Source: Furfurilactobacillus milii (lineage in GTDB: Bacteria > Bacillota > Bacilli > Lactobacillales > Lactobacillaceae). Taken from it: a stretch of 37,062 nt of DNA. The notes under the pieces were generated by a model. That model was given only the letters and a program-made list of their open reading frames with translations, made no database searches and had not been told where the DNA came from. The stretch covers positions 1 through 37,062 of the forward strand of contig NZ_JAIWJF010000012.1 in NCBI RefSeq assembly GCF_021654115.1, written 5' to 3'. Both the position numbers and the translations under genes were made by a program. Below are positions 34,705 through 37,062 of the stretch, in pieces. The stretch's first letter is position 1. Every line of letters starts with the position of its first letter.

Positions 34705-34722
34705 AAGACAAACGTTTGTCTT
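34705..34722. promoter_or_regulatory. Perfect 18-base palindrome
   Basis: AAGACAAACGTTTGTCTT is fully self-complementary. Such sites are often bound by dimeric repressors (LacI- or TetR-like). No gene starts close by. Confidence 0.35.
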
Positions 34723-35615
34723 GGTGCTTTATGCAACTAAAGGTGCTAAGTAAGGACTAGATAAGATAAACATTTTATCGTCTCAGATGACAAATACGGT
34801 GAAATAAGCAAAAGGGAGTGAACTATTTACTGACCTATAAATTAGAGCATTGCGATGAATGTAGTTTATATCGACGATTGTTAAAAAGCGAAATCATAAG
34901 AAAGGCAAGTCTAATTCGGTAGGTGGCATAAATGCTCGCAATTTGTTCAAACTATAAACAGCTTAAAATCTTCATTGAAAATTAGCAGTTAAATTTATTA
35001 ATACGTAATGTACACCTTCACTAGTAAATATCTTCTTGTGACTACACAAACAGTGTCTTTAAAGATCCTTTCGCCTGATTATTAGGATTCTATTGAGCAT
35101 CTTTGGTCAAACAGGAACTGCCCTCGCCAAGTAATTGAAATGCACTATCCACCTCAACACAGTGAGCGTAAAGTTTACACATCTACACAAAACTGTTGTT
35201 TTTAAGAATATTATCTTTACATCATCTCCTGTTCAGCAGAAGTTAATGGCAATCATTTTTTACGTTAAATCACACTAGTAGATTCCGCCAAATGCATCTT
35301 AATGTCACTCAAAGCTATACAGGTTGGTTTTAAGATTTCCAGACGAGTCAACGCCTTCAAGTACATACGAGCTAAAGGAGCTCTACATTTTTATTATTAG
35401 TGCACCCTTCAACGTCACTTTGAACCGTTTGAAGACTGCCATAATAAAAGCACGATGTCTCACTCAGGCTGATTGATGCCAAAAGCTGTGAAACTGAGTA
35501 AAAATATAGTCGTTGAGACACAGGGACATAGTCAATTCAAAACCTTGTGCCTGCTATTCATAAGGAATTTTCTTCAATCTTAAAATCATTTCAAAAGAAA
35601 CAAAATTGATAAAAT

Positions 35616-35629
35616 CGAAAGCGTTTTCT
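35616..35629 (+). promoter_or_regulatory. cre-like box before the right-end two-gene unit
   Basis: CGAAAGCGTTTTCT is close to the catabolite responsive element consensus (TGNAANCGNTNNCA) and is nearly palindromic. It lies about 50 bases before the first ATG, next to an AT-rich TATATTATAAAT that could be the -10 region. CcpA-type or other LacI-family control is possible. Confidence 0.4.
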
Positions 35630-35677
35630 TTTAAATGATGTATATTATAAATAGTCAAAACACTAGGGGGAACTGTA

Positions 35678-36355
35678 ATGAACGAAAGTAAAGATGTACT
35701 AATTATAACAAAAAAGGCAAATATGCCATTAGCTAATAAATTAAGTGTTGAGTTAATTTCAATGGGCTATAGGTCCTTAATATGGAACGAGGAACAATTT
35801 CAAAAATCATCAGCAACTGCTGTTCCACAAAGAACTATTTATTTAGAAAACTCAAAGCCAGAGAAAAACATGAGAGACGCTTTAAACACAGTTTTTCAAG
35901 CGTCTGGCTTGACAATCAAAATACAAGGTCCCGATGCAATAATTGATGTAGATCAGAACAATGTAAATATTAATAATGTTTCTGAAATTGAGTCTTGGTA
36001 TCCGAAAGAGTCTTTAAAAGCAATTCACTCGTTTAATGAACATGACAATTCACTTCATAAGGCATTAGGAAAGACGGGTAAATCGGCAGCTGTTCTAACG
36101 GCCGCGATTGGATTAGGAGCTAGTTTTGCTGGTCCCTTAGGGGGCATACTTGGCGCAAGTACAGGCAATTCTTTGATAGGCAAACTCACGAAAAAAGATC
36201 TAATAGATGATGCTGATGTTGCCTTAGTTTACCTATTTGTAAATTTTTATGCCAAAGATTTTATGAGCACCTCTACTGATTCTCCAATCACGTATAAAAC
36301 CACAGAAGAAATACGTCATCTTCTAGATAAGCAAAAGGAAGCTTCAAATGACTAA
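35678..36355 (+). CDS. Unknown protein with glycine-zipper segment, first gene of a two-gene unit
   Basis: A 225-residue protein that I do not recognise. Residues 1-60 (KDVLIITKKANMPLANKLSV then LISMGYRSLIW) look like an alpha/beta Rossmann-type start. Residues about 80-105 have an acidic beta region (IKIQGPDAIIDVDQNNVNI). Residues 135-170 are a Gly/Ala-rich segment (AAIGLGASFAGPLGGILGAS) of the glycine-zipper type that could insert into a membrane or form an oligomer. There is no signal peptide. The start follows AGGGGG. The stop overlaps the next gene's ATG (ATGACTAA), so the two are translationally coupled. The AT-rich codon use and IS flank hint at horizontal acquisition. A sensor-effector role is speculation. 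Confidence 0.6.
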   Translation: MNESKDVLIITKKANMPLANKLSVELISMGYRSLIWNEEQFQKSSATAVPQRTIYLENSKPEKNMRDALNTVFQASGLTIKIQGPDAIIDVDQNNVNINNVSEIESWYPKESLKAIHSFNEHDNSLHKALGKTGKSAAVLTAAIGLGASFAGPLGGILGASTGNSLIGKLTKKDLIDDADVALVYLFVNFYAKDFMSTSTDSPITYKTTEEIRHLLDKQKEASND

Positions 36356-36974
36356 ATTCAACACTGCTGAGTCCCAAAATTCAGATTTTCAAAAAAAAGT
36401 GATTGCAGAAACTTCTTCCACATTTGGCAGCAGTCAGAGTATATCGTATGTTGACACAATTCAGTCAGAAATTGACAATACAACAAACTTCATTCTAAAA
36501 CTAGGAGCTTCTAAAAAGAGAGCCAATATACTAGGTGGAGACGAAGCCGAAGCTTTTATGTCCGGGTCTTTTAACATTCAATCGGCCTTACAAGGAAAAC
36601 TAAAATCAACTTACGCAGATGCTCCCAGAGTTAATGGCCTAGGCACCTCTGATATTGACGTTCATTTAAAAAATGGGCGGATTATTTCTAATCAACTAAA
36701 GTATGGAAAAAATTCAAATAAAAGTGTCAATATGCAACGCACGACTTATCAAGGGCACTACAAAAGTGCGCATGGCACTCTTGATGGATTTTCAGATTGG
36801 TTTAATAAAAACAAAAGACCAGGCTCCAGTCCGGACAGTATGATTTATGATGATGACATGCAGAGAATAATTCCTTCAGACCAACTTGAAAGTGGAAAAA
36901 ATTTTATCTCAAAGAAAATCCTCAATTGTCAAATAAAGTGCAACACTAAGAATCTATTCTTAGAAGTGGTCTAG
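36348..36974 (+). pseudogene. Unknown protein truncated by IS30 insertion (possible PD-(D/E)XK-like fold)
   Basis: The native part is codons 1-190 or 191; from 36920 the frame runs into the IS30 tip and stops at a TAG inside it. Features seen: a helical start, GGDEAEAFMSGSFNIQSA (63-80), then SDIDVHLKNGRI (101-112) followed by NQLKYGK (115-121), and RIIPSDQLESGKNF near the break. An Asp, a hairpin turn and Gln-x-Lys recall the D...QxK variant of PD-(D/E)XK nucleases (Mrr-like), but the match is weak. It overlaps the upstream gene by eight bases. Its missing 3' end may lie beyond the IS, outside the window. Confidence 0.55.
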
Positions 36975-37062
36975 TTGCTAAGCTAGTTCAGGCATTAGAT
37001 CGGCTGGGCAGCGATAGTTCAATGACCGCCGTAGCCGGTTGTTTAAGGTATCTTGAGCCAGC
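36920..37062 (-). mobile_element. 3' end of an IS30-family insertion sequence (right copy)
   Basis: This is the reverse complement of 1-126 plus 17 bases more. The tip CCTCAATTGTC begins at 36920, where the reading frame of the preceding gene becomes IS sequence. The transposase end reads leftward into the window. The single base that differs from the left copy is at 36935. Confidence 0.87.
36978..37062 (-). CDS. IS30-family transposase, C-terminal end (partial)
   Basis: About 27 codons on the minus strand, ending at a stop at 36980-36978. They read LAQDTLNNRLRRSLNY and on to PELA, matching the left copy and the conserved IS30 C-terminus. The rest is outside the window. Confidence 0.77.
   Translation of the reverse strand, partial: LAQDTLNNRLRRSLNYRCPADLMPELA

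Larger units (their letters stand above)
34273..35677. other. 1.4-kb AT-rich non-coding region
   Basis: No open frame reaches a credible length on either strand. It holds a long hairpin (34634-34696), a perfect 18-base palindrome (34705-34722), a nested stem at about 35456-35520 (TGTCTCA...ACTCAG with CTGAGT...TGAGACA) and a cre-like box near its right end. It may contain decayed genes, regulatory sequence for the right-end unit, or unrecognised small RNAs. Confidence 0.5.

Overview
The window looks like a chromosomal segment of a Lactobacillaceae bacterium (low to moderate GC, Gram-positive). The evidence is ribosome binding sites of the AAGGAGG type, a KxYKxGKxW signal-peptide surface protein with MucBP-type repeats, LPxTG-type anchors, a DUF915 surface hydrolase, a butA-type diacetyl/acetoin reductase and a CopB-type copper ATPase. 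The genus cannot be fixed from the sequence alone. Both ends are the 3' end of the same IS30-family element in opposite orientation (1-126 and 36920-37062, 125 of 126 bases identical as inverted repeats). The window is therefore either bounded by two IS copies or is an assembly contig that breaks in a repeated IS.

Layout, left to right. (1) 0.3-2.0 kb: a CDF-like cation transporter, a CzrA-type ArsR metal sensor and a short peptide deformylase. (2) 2.2-6.2 kb: a tight four-gene cassette closed by terminators, holding a LuxR-HTH/DUF2087 regulator, a DUF6530-like protein, a single-chain MoxR-AAA plus VWA protein and a GIY-YIG-like protein. This is a candidate uncharacterised chaperone or conflict system. 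(3) 6.2-12.9 kb: CopB ATPase, an AAT-family amino acid permease behind an apparent threonine-type ribosome-mediated attenuator with a Thr-rich leader peptide, a TMEM175-like channel and butA. (4) 12.1-21.9 kb: transport and redox genes, mostly on the minus strand: a BcrAB-like ABC pair, a quinone-oxidoreductase-like enzyme, a MATE pump, a MarR plus ABC exporter operon, and an ABC-2 drug exporter with its TetR. (5) 21.9-24.5 kb: a non-coding, strongly base-paired block with two related structures of about 165 nt in inverted orientation, then a TetR regulator divergent from an old-yellow-enzyme gene with palindromic operators between them. (6) 24.5-34.3 kb: surface and stress genes: an LPxTG collagen-adhesin-like protein, a DUF915 hydrolase, MsrA with an N-terminal extension, and a very large MucBP adhesin split by one in-frame TAA. 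(7) 34.3-37.0 kb: about 1.4 kb of AT-rich DNA without genes, then a two-gene unit of unknown function (glycine-zipper protein plus a possible PD-(D/E)XK-like protein) whose second gene is cut by the right IS30 copy.

Most of the central region is the equipment of a host- or ferment-associated lactobacillus: metal and drug export, amino acid uptake, redox balance and surface attachment, each with its own local one-component regulator. The main candidates for new biology are the Thr attenuator (about 10.1-10.3 kb), the paired structured elements (about 22.0-22.45 kb), the AAA-VWA/GIY-YIG cassette (2.2-6.2 kb) and the AT-rich two-gene unit at the right end. Every function given here comes from reading the sequence and from memory of protein families; no database search was possible.
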